Source: Mucilaginibacter myungsuensis
GTDB lineage: Bacteria > Bacteroidota > Bacteroidia > Sphingobacteriales > Sphingobacteriaceae
Assembly: GCF_015222005.1 (NCBI RefSeq)
Contig: NZ_JADFFL010000011.1
Span: 104,819-168,818 of the forward strand
DNA length: 64,000 nt
Direction of reading: 5' to 3'
Shown: in pieces, positions 35,136-44,711 of the stretch
Numbering within the stretch: position 1 is the first letter of the stretch
Layout: each line of letters opens with the position of its first letter
Position numbers and translations under genes: made by a program
The notes under the pieces: model-generated
Seen by the model: the letters and a program-made list of their open reading frames with translations, nothing else
Databases searched by the model: none
Told to the model about the DNA's origin: nothing

Positions 35136-36434
35136 ATGAAAAAATTGCTATCTCTTTTATTTTTCCTGTTTATCATTAATTTGGCAGCATTTGCGCAGAC
35201 CGAACCCACCAAATACAAGGCGACCGTAGAAAAATATAAACTTTACCATAACACCAACAAGCCTGATAGTCTGTACAAACTTTTTGGCGGACAAATGGCC
35301 GTAGCGCTAACACTGGAGCAGACCAGGCAGCAATTTGGCGGCCTACGTACGCAGTTAGGGAACTTAGTGTCGACGGAGTTTATCAACTACGCTAACTCAG
35401 TTGCCAGTTACGAGGCAACTTACGAGAAAGGCCAACTGGCCATGTATATGGAACTTGACGAAGCCGGGAAAATAGTCGGTTTGCGATTAGCCCCATCTAC
35501 ACGTAAACCTGTACAAGCACCGGTAACCCCAACGGTTACCGACCCTGATATGAATGAGACACCGGTATCGGTAAAAGTATCAGCTGGTAATATATCGGGC
35601 ACTTTAGGCATGCCAAAAACCATACAAGGGAAGGTCCCGGTAGTATTGATCATAGCCGGTTCCGGACCGACCGATCGCAATGGCAACAATCCGGCAGGAG
35701 TAAGCGCTAACAGCTACAAAATGCTGGCATCGGCTTTGGCAAAGAATGGCATTGCCAGTTTACGTTATGATAAACGGATGATCGGCCAAAGTGTTAGCGC
35801 TACCAAAGAGAAAGATATGCGTTTTGAAGATTACTCAGACGATGCCCGAGAGATCATCAAAACGCTTACTTCCGATGCCCGTTTCAGCAAAGTGATCGTG
35901 CTTGGCCACAGCGAAGGTTCTTTATTGGGGATGATAGCCGTGCAGGAGCAGCCTGTAAAAGCATTCATCTCAATAGCCGGGGCAGGGGACAGGATAGACA
36001 AAACTTTGATCGATCAATTGAAGGGCCAATCACAATTGGTGCGCGATGGCGCAAAGACCATTATCGATAGCTTACTCAAAGGCAAGACCGTCGATAAGAT
36101 AGACCCGCAATTGTACTCCTTATTCCGCCCGAGTGTACAGCCGTACATGATATCGTGGATGGCACACGATCCTATCAGAGAGATCAAAAAGTTAAAAATG
36201 CCCGTGCTGATCGTACAAGGCACTACAGATATACAAGTGGGAACTGCCGATGCCGAAAAGTTGAAGAAGGCTAAAAGCGACGCGCAACTGCTGATCATTG
36301 CGGGTATGAACCATGTTTTAAAAGATGCGCCTGCCAAACGGGGAGCCAACTTTGCTACTTACGCCAACCCAGATCTGCCCATCAAACCCGAGCTGGTAAA
36401 CGGAATTGTTACGTTCATAAACAAGCTGAAATAA
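35136..36434 (+). CDS. Secreted alpha/beta hydrolase with N-terminal DUF3887-like domain
   Basis: This 432-residue protein has a signal peptide ending AAFAQ. A DUF3887-like domain (about 25-125, with LFGGQMAVALTLEQTRQQFG) precedes a serine hydrolase domain with oxyanion phrase IIAGSGPTDRNGNN, nucleophile GHSEGS, a later Asp in VQGTTDIQVG and a final catalytic His in GMNHVLKD. It is likely an esterase or peptidase; substrate unknown. The ATG at 35136 is chosen over a TTG three codons upstream. The gene stands alone between DUF1634 and GH43. Confidence 0.85.
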   Translation: MKKLLSLLFFLFIINLAAFAQTEPTKYKATVEKYKLYHNTNKPDSLYKLFGGQMAVALTLEQTRQQFGGLRTQLGNLVSTEFINYANSVASYEATYEKGQLAMYMELDEAGKIVGLRLAPSTRKPVQAPVTPTVTDPDMNETPVSVKVSAGNISGTLGMPKTIQGKVPVVLIIAGSGPTDRNGNNPAGVSANSYKMLASALAKNGIASLRYDKRMIGQSVSATKEKDMRFEDYSDDAREIIKTLTSDARFSKVIVLGHSEGSLLGMIAVQEQPVKAFISIAGAGDRIDKTLIDQLKGQSQLVRDGAKTIIDSLLKGKTVDKIDPQLYSLFRPSVQPYMISWMAHDPIREIKKLKMPVLIVQGTTDIQVGTADAEKLKKAKSDAQLLIIAGMNHVLKDAPAKRGANFATYANPDLPIKPELVNGIVTFINKLK

Positions 36435-36489
36435 GCTAATGGTTTGCGCTGATCCAAATTTTAACTAATTTCCCGCTGAAATATAAATT

Positions 36490-37416
36490 ATGAAAAAACT
36501 GCTCAGCATTGCCGCCGTGCTTTTCTCGCTAAGTGCATCGGCCCAAAAAAATCCTATCATCGAGGGTTGGTACGCCGATCCGGAAGGTATCAAATACGGT
36601 AACACTTATTGGGTGTACCCCACCTTTTCGGATAAGTACGAAAAACAGGTTTTCTTCGACGCCTTTTCGTCAAAGGACCTGAAGACCTGGACCAAACACC
36701 CGCGCATTTTAGATACTGCCGCTGTTAAATGGGCTAAAAAAGCAATGTGGGCACCTGCCGTATTAAAAAAAGGCAGTAAATATTACATCTTCTTCGGTGC
36801 TAACGATGTGCATAAGGGCGAAGTTGGTGGTATCGGCGTAGCCGTAGCTAACAAACCGGAAGGCCCATATAAAGACTTGATAGGTAAACCACTGATCAAC
36901 GATATTGAGAATGGTGCGCAACCTATCGACCAGTTCGTTTTTAAAGATAAAGACGGTACTTATTACATGTACTACGGCGGTTGGGGCCACTGTAACATCG
37001 TGAAACTGAAAGACGATTTCACCGGTTTGCAGCCATTCCCTGACGGTACCATGTACAAAGAAATAACCCCTAAAGGTTATGTGGAAGGCCCTTACATGTT
37101 CATCCGCAACGGTAAATACTACTTTATGTGGAGCGAAGGCGGCTGGACAGGTCCGGATTACAAAGTTGCTTATGCTATCGCTGATTCGCCGTTCGGTCCA
37201 TTCCAACGCCTGGAGACTGTTTTACAGCAAGATCCGGAGATCGCTAAAGGTGCCGGTCACCACTCGGTGATCCACTCTGCTAAGGATGATAAGTACTATA
37301 TTGTTTATCACCGCCGCCCTTTAACAGAGCGCGCTGCCAACAACCGCGTTACCTGTATCGACGAAATGAAATTTGATGATAAGGGATTTATCCTTCCGGT
37401 TAAAATGACCAAATAA
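36490..37416 (+). CDS. Exported glycoside hydrolase family 43
   Basis: This 308-residue protein has a signal peptide (1-19) and a five-bladed beta-propeller GH43 domain. The catalytic base is Asp30 (GWYADPE), the pKa modulator Asp147 (QPIDQF), and the general acid Glu199 (YVEGPYMF). Members are arabinofuranosidases, xylosidases or galactosidases acting on plant hemicellulose or arabinan. No accessory domain follows, so specificity is undecided. It is 55 bp after the hydrolase gene and ends at a strong terminator. Confidence 0.93.
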   Translation: MKKLLSIAAVLFSLSASAQKNPIIEGWYADPEGIKYGNTYWVYPTFSDKYEKQVFFDAFSSKDLKTWTKHPRILDTAAVKWAKKAMWAPAVLKKGSKYYIFFGANDVHKGEVGGIGVAVANKPEGPYKDLIGKPLINDIENGAQPIDQFVFKDKDGTYYMYYGGWGHCNIVKLKDDFTGLQPFPDGTMYKEITPKGYVEGPYMFIRNGKYYFMWSEGGWTGPDYKVAYAIADSPFGPFQRLETVLQQDPEIAKGAGHHSVIHSAKDDKYYIVYHRRPLTERAANNRVTCIDEMKFDDKGFILPVKMTK

Positions 37417-37431
37417 ATTTCATATAATGCT

Positions 37432-37478
37432 ATAAAAGGAAAGGCCATCTGGATAACAGATGGCCTTTCCTTTTATAT
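37432..37478. terminator. Strong terminator after the GH43 gene
   Basis: AAAAGGAAAGGCCATCTG and CAGATGGCCTTTCCTTTT form an 18-bp perfect stem with loop GATAA. It ends the GH43 transcript and, read the other way, the convergent minus-strand pair. Confidence 0.88.
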
Positions 37479-37494
37479 GATGTCTGGTGTGGGT

Positions 37495-37959
37495 TTACTT
37501 TTTGTAGTTAACGCGGTAGGTTATATGCTTCATTCTGTTGTAGATGTAGATGTTTTCGTCTTTGCCTTCAGTTAAACAAAGCCCCTTGACTGTTGATGAT
37601 ATATTCAGTTTGCTATCAACAGTCGTATTTTGATCAACAGGTCTAAATGTCAACGATAGCAGATCTCGCTCTTTCTGCACAATTGAGAACGTGCCATTTT
37701 TGTAACGCGCCGGTAATTGATTTCCAGAGTATTTGAGCGAATGCGTTTCGGCCACGCCGATTTGCGACGACACTGACTTACCCACAATATCATCCGACGG
37801 AACTACCGAAATTTCAAATCCTTCCGGGACTTTAACATCTGAAATGGGGGAGACCTGGTCGGGCGCATAGAACGCTTCGCGTGCCATGGGGGCAATGATC
37901 AGCAATGCGGCAGTAGCTAACATTGGGAGGAATGAGGTGAGCAGGTTCTTGTTTTTCAT
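37495..37959 (-). CDS. Hypothetical membrane-anchored or secreted protein
   Basis: I do not recognise the family. The 154-residue protein has one N-terminal hydrophobic segment (about 10-24), either a signal anchor or uncleaved signal peptide, then a beta-rich domain of about 110 residues. It is 55 bp downstream of the heparinase II/III-like gene on the same strand and probably shares its transcript. That suggests envelope location but no specific function. Confidence 0.65.
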   Translation of the reverse strand: MKNKNLLTSFLPMLATAALLIIAPMAREAFYAPDQVSPISDVKVPEGFEISVVPSDDIVGKSVSSQIGVAETHSLKYSGNQLPARYKNGTFSIVQKERDLLSLTFRPVDQNTTVDSKLNISSTVKGLCLTEGKDENIYIYNRMKHITYRVNYKK

Positions 37960-38014
37960 TGGTTTTGCAGGGCTTTTCTTCAGGTGAAAAACAGCCTTGC
38001 ATATCCAATGCTGT

Positions 38015-39955
38015 TTAACGGTGTATTACGTACTTTACAACTTTTATGTTTGTAACGATCTTGTTGGATAGCGTTATACGGTAAATGTCTTTACGATGCC
38101 AGTTGCTTTTTATACCCTCATCTTCGGGGGTAGTTAGGTTTACTTTTTCTTGCTTTGCGTCGAAAAAAGATGCGTCATAATCCATTGTGACGGTCTTTCC
38201 ATTAGGTAAGCCGAATAAAAGTTTGCCGGGTACCGATATATCGGTGGGGCAGATGGTCATTATAAATTGGTCGAATTGTTTTACGGGATATTGGCTTTTA
38301 AAGTTATCTGTAATTTCAATTTTTCCATTCTTGTTCGCGGCTACTTTTCTTTGCAAAATATCGACGCCGGTGGCAGGGTAGGCCTGCCCGATATCCATCG
38401 TTAGAGATGCTGTAGCTTTGGTCTGATCATATTTAACATTGGCGGCGGTGAACTTTTTACCATTATTTTGTTGCCTGCCATTGATCAGAGGTACATTATG
38501 GTAAGCCGACGTGTTGAACCAAAGATCATACCGTTGCTTGCCAAAAGTGCGCGCGGTATACGTTCCCGAACCGACATCCATAATTACAGGATATCCGTCG
38601 GCGTAAACCATAAAGTCGCCTACATCATTATGATTATGGCTCTCTCCGTTATGCCCGGCATGTGCCGCAACAAACAAACCGTTGTTAGTGCGGGATATCA
38701 TCATTTCAATATCGCCGAACCAGGCGTCAGGCACATCTGTAAACTGATCGTTGTTGGCCTTGACCTCCTCTGCTGTAAAGAAATTGTATAGCTGCCGGGT
38801 GCGTTGAAATGGTCCGTTACTTACCGAGTTGTGTTGTAAATTATGGAACGACCAACTACCGAAAGCCTTCATCCGAGCATCCGCAATAGCTTTACCATAA
38901 CGGTAGATCATCACACCATCGGGCACTATCTCGGGGTGGGCATCGGCCACAGGGATGAAATGTGCGCCTGCAATATGCACTTTGTATATATACGATGCCA
39001 TTTTTTGCGTAAATGGTTCTTTATAGATGCTTACCTTACCGCCTGTCGCGTCATCTAAGATATTCAATACATCAAACACTGCCGCACCTGCCGCGAACCA
39101 GTAACCCGGTCCTTCGTCGCACCCGCCGTCCTCTCCAAGGCCATTCATATATTGGTCGGTGATCTTGATAGCCCTGTTGACGATGTCGGCACGTTTGGCC
39201 TCGTCGTTTTCTAAAAGCAGACCTGCGGCAAGGTAGTTGGCCATGATCCAGGGGGCCCAGTTGTTTAGCACGGCGTTGGGGTTACCACCACCCATCCAGC
39301 TGTATTTGGCAGCTCGCATAGGGGTGAGGATGCGCCGGTCGGTCTCGTACCGTATGCGTGGGCGGATCAGTTTAGATATCTTTTCCAGCTTTGGCCCAAC
39401 AAAATAGTCCGTCCATGCCATAATGGCCGCAGTTTCCGCGGCGAAGAGGTCAACCGTTGGTTCCTCCACATCAGGCAATCCCGGCCCGGCCTTTTGATAC
39501 CCCATATGGGCGTTGATGCCCCAAAAACTTTCCTCGCAGACGGACCATATCCCGTCAACAATATGGTCGGTAAAACGGCCTTTATCCTCAACGGTCTCTG
39601 CTAACACCATGTCAAATAACTGCTGACGTTTGGCGAAGGACAACGCCTCGTAATGGCTTCTGTTTCCGGTACGGACAAACTCCAGCGCCACGGTAGCGGG
39701 GATATTATTAAAAGGCTTGTTTAGCGATGCTTCTCCGTTTTTAATGATAGCATTGATCAGGCTATCCGGCAGTTTTTCCCGCCAATCCGCAGCTTTTTGC
39801 GGGAACGGTTTCCATCGGCTTTGCGGGATCAAGGCCGTAGATACCTGATCCCCTGCGGCATTCTGCAGTAAGTTGCGCGGTGTTATCTGCGCATGGGCTT
39901 GCTGACCAATAATTAGCAAAAAGACCATGGAGGATAAAAGTGATGTTAATTTCAT
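38015..39955 (-). CDS. Heparinase II/III-like polysaccharide lyase
   Basis: This 646-residue protein has a signal peptide ending AHAQ, an alpha/alpha toroid domain (about 60-370, with WSVCEESFWGINAHMG) and a Hepar_II_III beta-sandwich (about 400-600) holding AHAGHNGESHNHNDVGDFM and the DVGSGTYTA and FNTSAYHN phrases typical of the family. Such enzymes cleave uronate-containing polysaccharides (heparin/heparan sulfate, alginate and related glycans) by beta-elimination. No sulfatase or glucuronyl hydrolase is adjacent, so the substrate cannot be inferred from context. Spacer 39956-40210 upstream is AT-rich and shows no gene. Confidence 0.88.
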   Translation of the reverse strand: MKLTSLLSSMVFLLIIGQQAHAQITPRNLLQNAAGDQVSTALIPQSRWKPFPQKAADWREKLPDSLINAIIKNGEASLNKPFNNIPATVALEFVRTGNRSHYEALSFAKRQQLFDMVLAETVEDKGRFTDHIVDGIWSVCEESFWGINAHMGYQKAGPGLPDVEEPTVDLFAAETAAIMAWTDYFVGPKLEKISKLIRPRIRYETDRRILTPMRAAKYSWMGGGNPNAVLNNWAPWIMANYLAAGLLLENDEAKRADIVNRAIKITDQYMNGLGEDGGCDEGPGYWFAAGAAVFDVLNILDDATGGKVSIYKEPFTQKMASYIYKVHIAGAHFIPVADAHPEIVPDGVMIYRYGKAIADARMKAFGSWSFHNLQHNSVSNGPFQRTRQLYNFFTAEEVKANNDQFTDVPDAWFGDIEMMISRTNNGLFVAAHAGHNGESHNHNDVGDFMVYADGYPVIMDVGSGTYTARTFGKQRYDLWFNTSAYHNVPLINGRQQNNGKKFTAANVKYDQTKATASLTMDIGQAYPATGVDILQRKVAANKNGKIEITDNFKSQYPVKQFDQFIMTICPTDISVPGKLLFGLPNGKTVTMDYDASFFDAKQEKVNLTTPEDEGIKSNWHRKDIYRITLSNKIVTNIKVVKYVIHR

Positions 39956-40210
39956 GAGCAGGGTTTATATGGAGGGCTTTTATAAATATCTTAAAAAAAG
40001 ATCAAAATTTTGCTTAGATCATATTTGAAATAATTTTATGCTGATAAATAAGCCAAATTGGAAATTTTAAGAAATTATATATTGAATATATTGTAACATG
40101 CAGAATATAGTTTTATGAAATTTAGATGAAACGGAATGTGTAGTATGTTTTGATTAAACCATTGCCATCGGTCATCGTCTATCAGTGTATAAAACAAAAA
40201 CGTACAGACG

Positions 40211-41032
40211 ATGAAAAAGCTAATTATACTTTCGGCGATGGTGATAGGTGGTTTAAGCTTTAACAATAAGGCTAACGCCCAGGTAGGCATCCGAGTAAAT
40301 GTGAACTTGGGTAGTGGCAGGGTATATGTTCCGGCTCCTCCTCCTCCGCAACCGGTGATCATTAACGAGCCTGTTTATGATGATTATTATTACCTGCCCG
40401 AGGTTGAGGCATACTATAGAGTGGGCGAACGTTGCTATTATTATAACGATGGTGGCCGTTGGATAACCGCCGCTTACTTACCAGGCTATTACCGCAATTA
40501 TGACTGGAGGACGGCGAGAAGATATGTGGTTCACGCTAATCGGCCTTACTTACGTCACGATGCTTACCGTGGCAGGTTTGGTGGTTATGTTAACAGGGAA
40601 GATTTTTATGCAAGGGCTTACCCTAACAGAGGCCGTGAACAATATAGCGACCGCGGCCGTCAGCAATATGATGATCGTTATAACAACGATCGTGGTAGGG
40701 GCCAAGGGAATTATGGCCAGCCAAACAGAGGTAACGACCGTAACGATCAGCCCGGAAGGAATCAAGGCAGCTATGGCCAGCCTAACAGGGGCGGCGACCG
40801 CTACGAACAACCTAACCGCAACCAAGGCGGTTATGGCCAGTCTGATAGGGGCCGTGGCGGGGACGATAGGCAAGATCGCGGACGTGACAATGATAGAAGA
40901 GAGAACAGCAACGGTAATGGCCAGCCAGCCCGTAATATGGGACAAGGCGGCAGCTATGGCGACCATTTTGCGGCCAACAGAGCAGGTGGGGCACAGGACA
41001 GAGGAGGTTTTGGCCGCCCGGTACGCCAATAA
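40211..41032 (+). CDS. Secreted Gly/Arg/Asn/Gln-rich tandem-repeat protein
   Basis: The 273-residue protein has a signal peptide ending ANAQ, a Tyr/Pro-rich region (about 38-85, DDYYYLPEVEAYYRVGER), a basic Tyr/Arg segment, then a low-complexity tail. About three 20-residue repeats occur near 165-225, with the pattern G(N/S/G)YGQPNRGxDRx(D/E)QPxRNQ. The tail resembles intrinsically disordered RGG-type regions. I do not know a function; secretion and surface or matrix association are plausible. Its repeat DNA opens long frames on both strands, which I regard as shadows. Confidence 0.75.
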   Translation: MKKLIILSAMVIGGLSFNNKANAQVGIRVNVNLGSGRVYVPAPPPPQPVIINEPVYDDYYYLPEVEAYYRVGERCYYYNDGGRWITAAYLPGYYRNYDWRTARRYVVHANRPYLRHDAYRGRFGGYVNREDFYARAYPNRGREQYSDRGRQQYDDRYNNDRGRGQGNYGQPNRGNDRNDQPGRNQGSYGQPNRGGDRYEQPNRNQGGYGQSDRGRGGDDRQDRGRDNDRRENSNGNGQPARNMGQGGSYGDHFAANRAGGAQDRGGFGRPVRQ

Positions 41033-41057
41033 AATTACCACCCCTAATATATATAGT

Positions 41058-41098
41058 AAAGGCCGCCCCGAACAGGGGACGGCCTTTCATTTTTTTAA
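41058..41098. terminator. Terminator between the repeat protein and aldo/keto reductase genes
   Basis: AAAGGCCG(C)CCC and GGG(GA)CGGCCTTT pair around GAACA, followed by CATTTTTTT. It sits between convergent genes and probably serves both. Confidence 0.8.
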
Positions 41099-41111
41099 GC
41101 GTTTATACAGA

Positions 41112-42062
41112 TCAGTAACTACTTGCTTCGGTAAGCAGCGTAACGGCTTCGTCGCTCAAATTTAGTTCGGTGGCTTTTACCAGGTCCTGTAGCTGTGCTA
41201 AACTGGTAGCGCTGGCAATAGGGGCGGTAATGCTCGGCCGGGCGATCAGCCAGGCCAAAGCTACACTGGCTTGCGAGGTGTTGTACTGATCGGCTACCTT
41301 ATCTAATGCATCCAATATGCGGACTCCCCGGTCATTTAAATATTTGCCCATTACCCCGCCGCGTTTGCTTTTACCAAAATCGGCTTCGGAGCGGTATTTC
41401 CCCGTCAGGAAACCGCTGGCTAACGAATAGAAGGGAACTACGCCTAAGCCTTGGTCCAAGCAAAGATGCTCAAGATTGGTCTCGTAGTCTTCGCGTGCGT
41501 AAAGGTTGTATTCGGGTTGCAGGGTTTGATAGGTAGCCAGGCTTTTGCTTGCGCCAACTTGTAAGGCTTCGGCAAGGCGGTCGGCAGTGTAGTTTGATGC
41601 GCCGATCACTCTAACCTTGCCTTCTGTGATCAGTTGGCTGTAGGCTTCAAGGGTTTCTTCAAATGATGTTTCTTTGTCGTCATCATGCGATTGGTAAAGG
41701 TCTATATAGTCTGTCCGTAACCTGCATAACGATGCTTCAACCGCTTGTTTAATGTATCTGGCAGATAAACCCTTTTTTCCTTCGCCCATCTCTTTGCCAA
41801 CCTTGGTAGCCAGTACGATCTGGTCGCGCTTACCCGAGGCTTTCAGCCAGTTGCCAATGATGGTCTCAGATTCGCCGCCGCTGTTGCCTTGTACCCAGCG
41901 CGAGTAAACATCAGCTGTGTCAATAAAATTCAGCCCGGCATCGATAAAGGCGTCCAGTATTTTAAAAGAGGTGGCTTGATCTATCGTCCAACCGAAAACG
42001 TTACCGCCAAACATGAGCGGACTTACATTGATGCTTGTTTTTCCTAATTGTCTTTTATTCAT
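41112..42062 (-). CDS. Aldo/keto reductase
   Basis: This 316-residue TIM-barrel oxidoreductase reduces carbonyls with NADPH. The catalytic set is visible: Asp in NFIDTADVYSRW with the Tyr, Lys in VLATKVGKE, and His in YQSHDDD. It resembles the YghZ/ion-channel-beta-like group (AKR11/12 range). The substrate is unknown. A small frameshifted gene lies directly upstream on the same strand (12 bp), so the pair may have been an operon. Confidence 0.92.
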   Translation of the reverse strand: MNKRQLGKTSINVSPLMFGGNVFGWTIDQATSFKILDAFIDAGLNFIDTADVYSRWVQGNSGGESETIIGNWLKASGKRDQIVLATKVGKEMGEGKKGLSARYIKQAVEASLCRLRTDYIDLYQSHDDDKETSFEETLEAYSQLITEGKVRVIGASNYTADRLAEALQVGASKSLATYQTLQPEYNLYAREDYETNLEHLCLDQGLGVVPFYSLASGFLTGKYRSEADFGKSKRGGVMGKYLNDRGVRILDALDKVADQYNTSQASVALAWLIARPSITAPIASATSLAQLQDLVKATELNLSDEAVTLLTEASSY

Positions 42063-42074
42063 GGGGTAGATATA

Positions 42075-42309
42075 TTATTGTCTTAATGCTTCAACTTGTT
42101 CGGCCAATTTATCGGCCCAGCCCGAAAATACGGCTCGGTACCGGTCACGCGGTGCCAGTGGCCCTCGGTATCTTTGGTAATGACCAGGTGCAAGGTCTCG
42201 TCTAACGAGCGGAACTCAAAGCGGGCACACCCTCGTAGATCGTTTTGTAGGCCACACCCTCCACTGGGCTGTCAGACCCGGTTAGGGTCACTTCAAATAG
42301 TGTATCCAT
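42075..42309 (-). pseudogene. Small conserved gene broken by two single-base losses
   Basis: Minus-strand frames read MDTLFEVTLTGSDSPVEGVAY (20 residues: DTLFEVTLTGSDSPVEGVAY), then after adding one A to the AAAA run KNDLRGCARFEFRSLDET, HLVITKDTEGHWHRVTGTEP, and after adding one T to the TTTT run YFSGWADKLAEQVEALRQ and a TAA stop. The restored protein would be 78 residues, acidic and beta-rich, of unknown function. The continuity of the peptide across both repairs indicates a real gene, either damaged or mis-sequenced. Confidence 0.68.
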
Positions 42310-42483
42310 ACCAGATGTTTTAATAGGTAACAGCAATTTTAAGCAATGTGTTTAAGCTGATCCATCACGGCAATGTTAATTAATGGGCGATCGTGGATAA
42401 ATCCCCTACTCCTAAACCGCTTATACCAAAACCATTAGCCAAGGCTGACGTTAGTTAACATTAAATTAATAAAATTTAACAAG

Positions 42484-43413
42484 ATGAAATATTTTCAGGT
42501 TGCGCAGGGTGTTTGGGGGATGAAGTTGCTGTTTGTAAATGTGTACATCATCGCCAATCGTAAAAGCTTGAATAAAGGCTGGATACTGGTAGATAGTGGG
42601 CCGCAAGGGTCGGCAGGTAAAATAGCTGCCATGGCTGAAGCCATATTTGGCAAAGGCACCAAGCCTGCCGCAATTCTTTTAACTCATGGTCATTCCGACC
42701 ATTCTGGGTCAGTGAAAGAGTTGGTGAGGAGATGGAACGTACCAGTTTACGCGCACGAACTGGAGTTGCCATACCTGACCGGTCGCTCGCAATATCCGCC
42801 ACCTGATCCAAGCGTAGGAAATGGTTTGATGAGCCTGATGTCTGTGTTCTTTAACCGCAAACCGGTTGATCTCGGCAATATGATCCGGCCGATAGCTATG
42901 GAACAAGGCCTCGCCGAATTGCCCGAATGGAAAGTGATCCCAACGCCGGGCCATTCACCAGGACATGTGTCGCTATTTTTTGGTCTGAACAGGACATTGA
43001 TCGCGGGCGATGCTTTGGCCACAACTAAGGCTGAATCCGCTGTGGCGCTATTCGGAGGGTTAAAAAAACTATCCGGTCCGCCCATGTACATGACCCCTGA
43101 TTGGGATGCCGCAAAAGCGTCGGTACAAACACTGACTGACCTGGAACCACGCATAATTGCCGCCGGACACGGCCCGGTGATGCGCGGCCGCGAGGTAACC
43201 GAAGCCATCGTCGAACTTAACTGTGATTTTGATGAGGTAGCCATCCCCAAAAGCGGACGCTATGCTGATAAACCTGCCGAGGCTAATGAGGAGGGTGTGC
43301 AATATGTACCACCATTTGCTATCAGCAACCAGTTCAAGGTTGCCGGTTTAGTGATAGGTTTAGTTGCGGGATACCTTTTGGCAAGGCAGATAAACAGATA
43401 TGATAAAACTTAA
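42484..43413 (+). CDS. MBL-fold metallohydrolase with C-terminal membrane helix
   Basis: This 309-residue protein has the metallo-beta-lactamase metal motif HGHSDHSG (HxHxDH), a second His in TPGHSPGHVSLFF, Asp in AGDAL and a final GHGPVM His, so a dinuclear-zinc hydrolase is expected. A transmembrane helix (about 285-302) ends the protein, which would anchor the enzyme to the inner membrane. The substrate is unknown. The antiporter gene follows 49 bp later. Confidence 0.88.
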   Translation: MKYFQVAQGVWGMKLLFVNVYIIANRKSLNKGWILVDSGPQGSAGKIAAMAEAIFGKGTKPAAILLTHGHSDHSGSVKELVRRWNVPVYAHELELPYLTGRSQYPPPDPSVGNGLMSLMSVFFNRKPVDLGNMIRPIAMEQGLAELPEWKVIPTPGHSPGHVSLFFGLNRTLIAGDALATTKAESAVALFGGLKKLSGPPMYMTPDWDAAKASVQTLTDLEPRIIAAGHGPVMRGREVTEAIVELNCDFDEVAIPKSGRYADKPAEANEEGVQYVPPFAISNQFKVAGLVIGLVAGYLLARQINRYDKT

Positions 43414-43462
43414 TGCCTATATTATTGCTTATAAAGTATTGTGATATTTAGCCCAACCCCCT

Positions 43463-44710
43463 ATGGACATTTTTTTTATCATCGCATTACTGGTCATAGT
43501 AAGCACCTTTTATTCGTATTTAAATGCCCGTTTTATAAAATTGCCCGGTACTATAGGTATTATGTCTCTGGCTATAGTTGGATCCATAATGATCTTGCTG
43601 GTAGATTATTTTAACCCCAGCGCGGCCAAATACTTGACGCTGTTAGCCAAAAACATCAATTTTCCCCGGGCAATGCTCAATATTATGTTGGGCTTTTTGC
43701 TATTTGCCGGAGCATTTAATCTTAACGTTAAAAAACTGAAGAAGGAAATGCGCCCGGTAATGCTGCTCAGCACGCTGGGGGTTCTTATATCCACGGCGGT
43801 ATTTGGTACTTTGTTCTATTATATCGCTCCGCTGTTCCATATTTATGTACCCTTTATATATTGCCTGCTCTTTGGGGCGTTGGTATCGCCAACAGATCCT
43901 GTAGCAGTGGCAGCTATCGTAAAACGTTCTAATCTTCCGCCGCATTTATCAACCATAATTACGGGCGAATCACTATTTAATGATGGTATCGGTCTGGTGC
44001 TTTTTATTACGCTGTTAGAGATCACTGAGTCAGGCGTTAATGATATCGACTTTGCCAAAGCAGGGTTGCTGTTTGTTCAGGAAGTTTTTGGCGGTATCGC
44101 AATGGGTTTGGTATTCGGGTTTTTGGCTAACCGCTTAATGCGGTCGATACAGGATTTTCAAACTATTGTGTTGGTATCGCTGTCGTTGGTGATGAGTATA
44201 TCTTGGGTGGGTACTACTTTACATTTATCTGTTCCGTTGGCGGTAGTTTCAGCCGGGTTACTGGCCGGTAACCGGTCGATCAACTTAGAAGAAGGCGAAC
44301 GATCTCATCAAGCCTTAGAGCGTTTTTGGGAACTGATAGACGAATTGCTCAACACCATCCTATTCGTGCTCATCGGTATCCAAATGATCAATTTCCCTTT
44401 CATTAATAACTATTGGATAACCGGAAGCGTCGCCATCGTATTCATACTTGCCGCGAGATGGGTGAGCATTACCCTGCCGCTGACGTTCTTAAAACGGTCG
44501 CTCAATATCAATTATGGGAGCGTAAAAGTGCTCACCTGGGCGGGACTGCGCGGCGGGATATCTATCGCCTTAGCGCTATCGTTACCAAGCACCAAATACC
44601 GCGAACTGATCTTAGCCGGAACTTATTTTATCGTGATCTTCTCGGTGATCGTTCAGGGTTTGAGTCTGAATAAGGTGATCAATTCGATATATAAAAAAGA
44701 TGATGCTTAA
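43463..44710 (+). CDS. CPA1-type Na+/H+ antiporter
   Basis: This 415-residue membrane protein has about 12 helices, with the family segments GALVSPTDPVAVAAI and ITGESLFNDGIGLVLF holding the ion-binding Asp and Glu/Asp-Asn region, and AGLRGGISIALALSLP. It should exchange Na+ (or K+) for H+ in pH and salt homeostasis. It lacks the long cytoplasmic tail of some NhaP types. It converges with paiB, with 1 bp between their stops. Confidence 0.93.
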   Translation: MDIFFIIALLVIVSTFYSYLNARFIKLPGTIGIMSLAIVGSIMILLVDYFNPSAAKYLTLLAKNINFPRAMLNIMLGFLLFAGAFNLNVKKLKKEMRPVMLLSTLGVLISTAVFGTLFYYIAPLFHIYVPFIYCLLFGALVSPTDPVAVAAIVKRSNLPPHLSTIITGESLFNDGIGLVLFITLLEITESGVNDIDFAKAGLLFVQEVFGGIAMGLVFGFLANRLMRSIQDFQTIVLVSLSLVMSISWVGTTLHLSVPLAVVSAGLLAGNRSINLEEGERSHQALERFWELIDELLNTILFVLIGIQMINFPFINNYWITGSVAIVFILAARWVSITLPLTFLKRSLNINYGSVKVLTWAGLRGGISIALALSLPSTKYRELILAGTYFIVIFSVIVQGLSLNKVINSIYKKDDA

Positions 44711-44711
44711 G

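Noticed and set aside
40500..41165. Long open frames on both strands within the repeat-protein gene
   Set aside because: Low-complexity repeat DNA keeps other frames open; only the frame with signal peptide and repeat register is credible.
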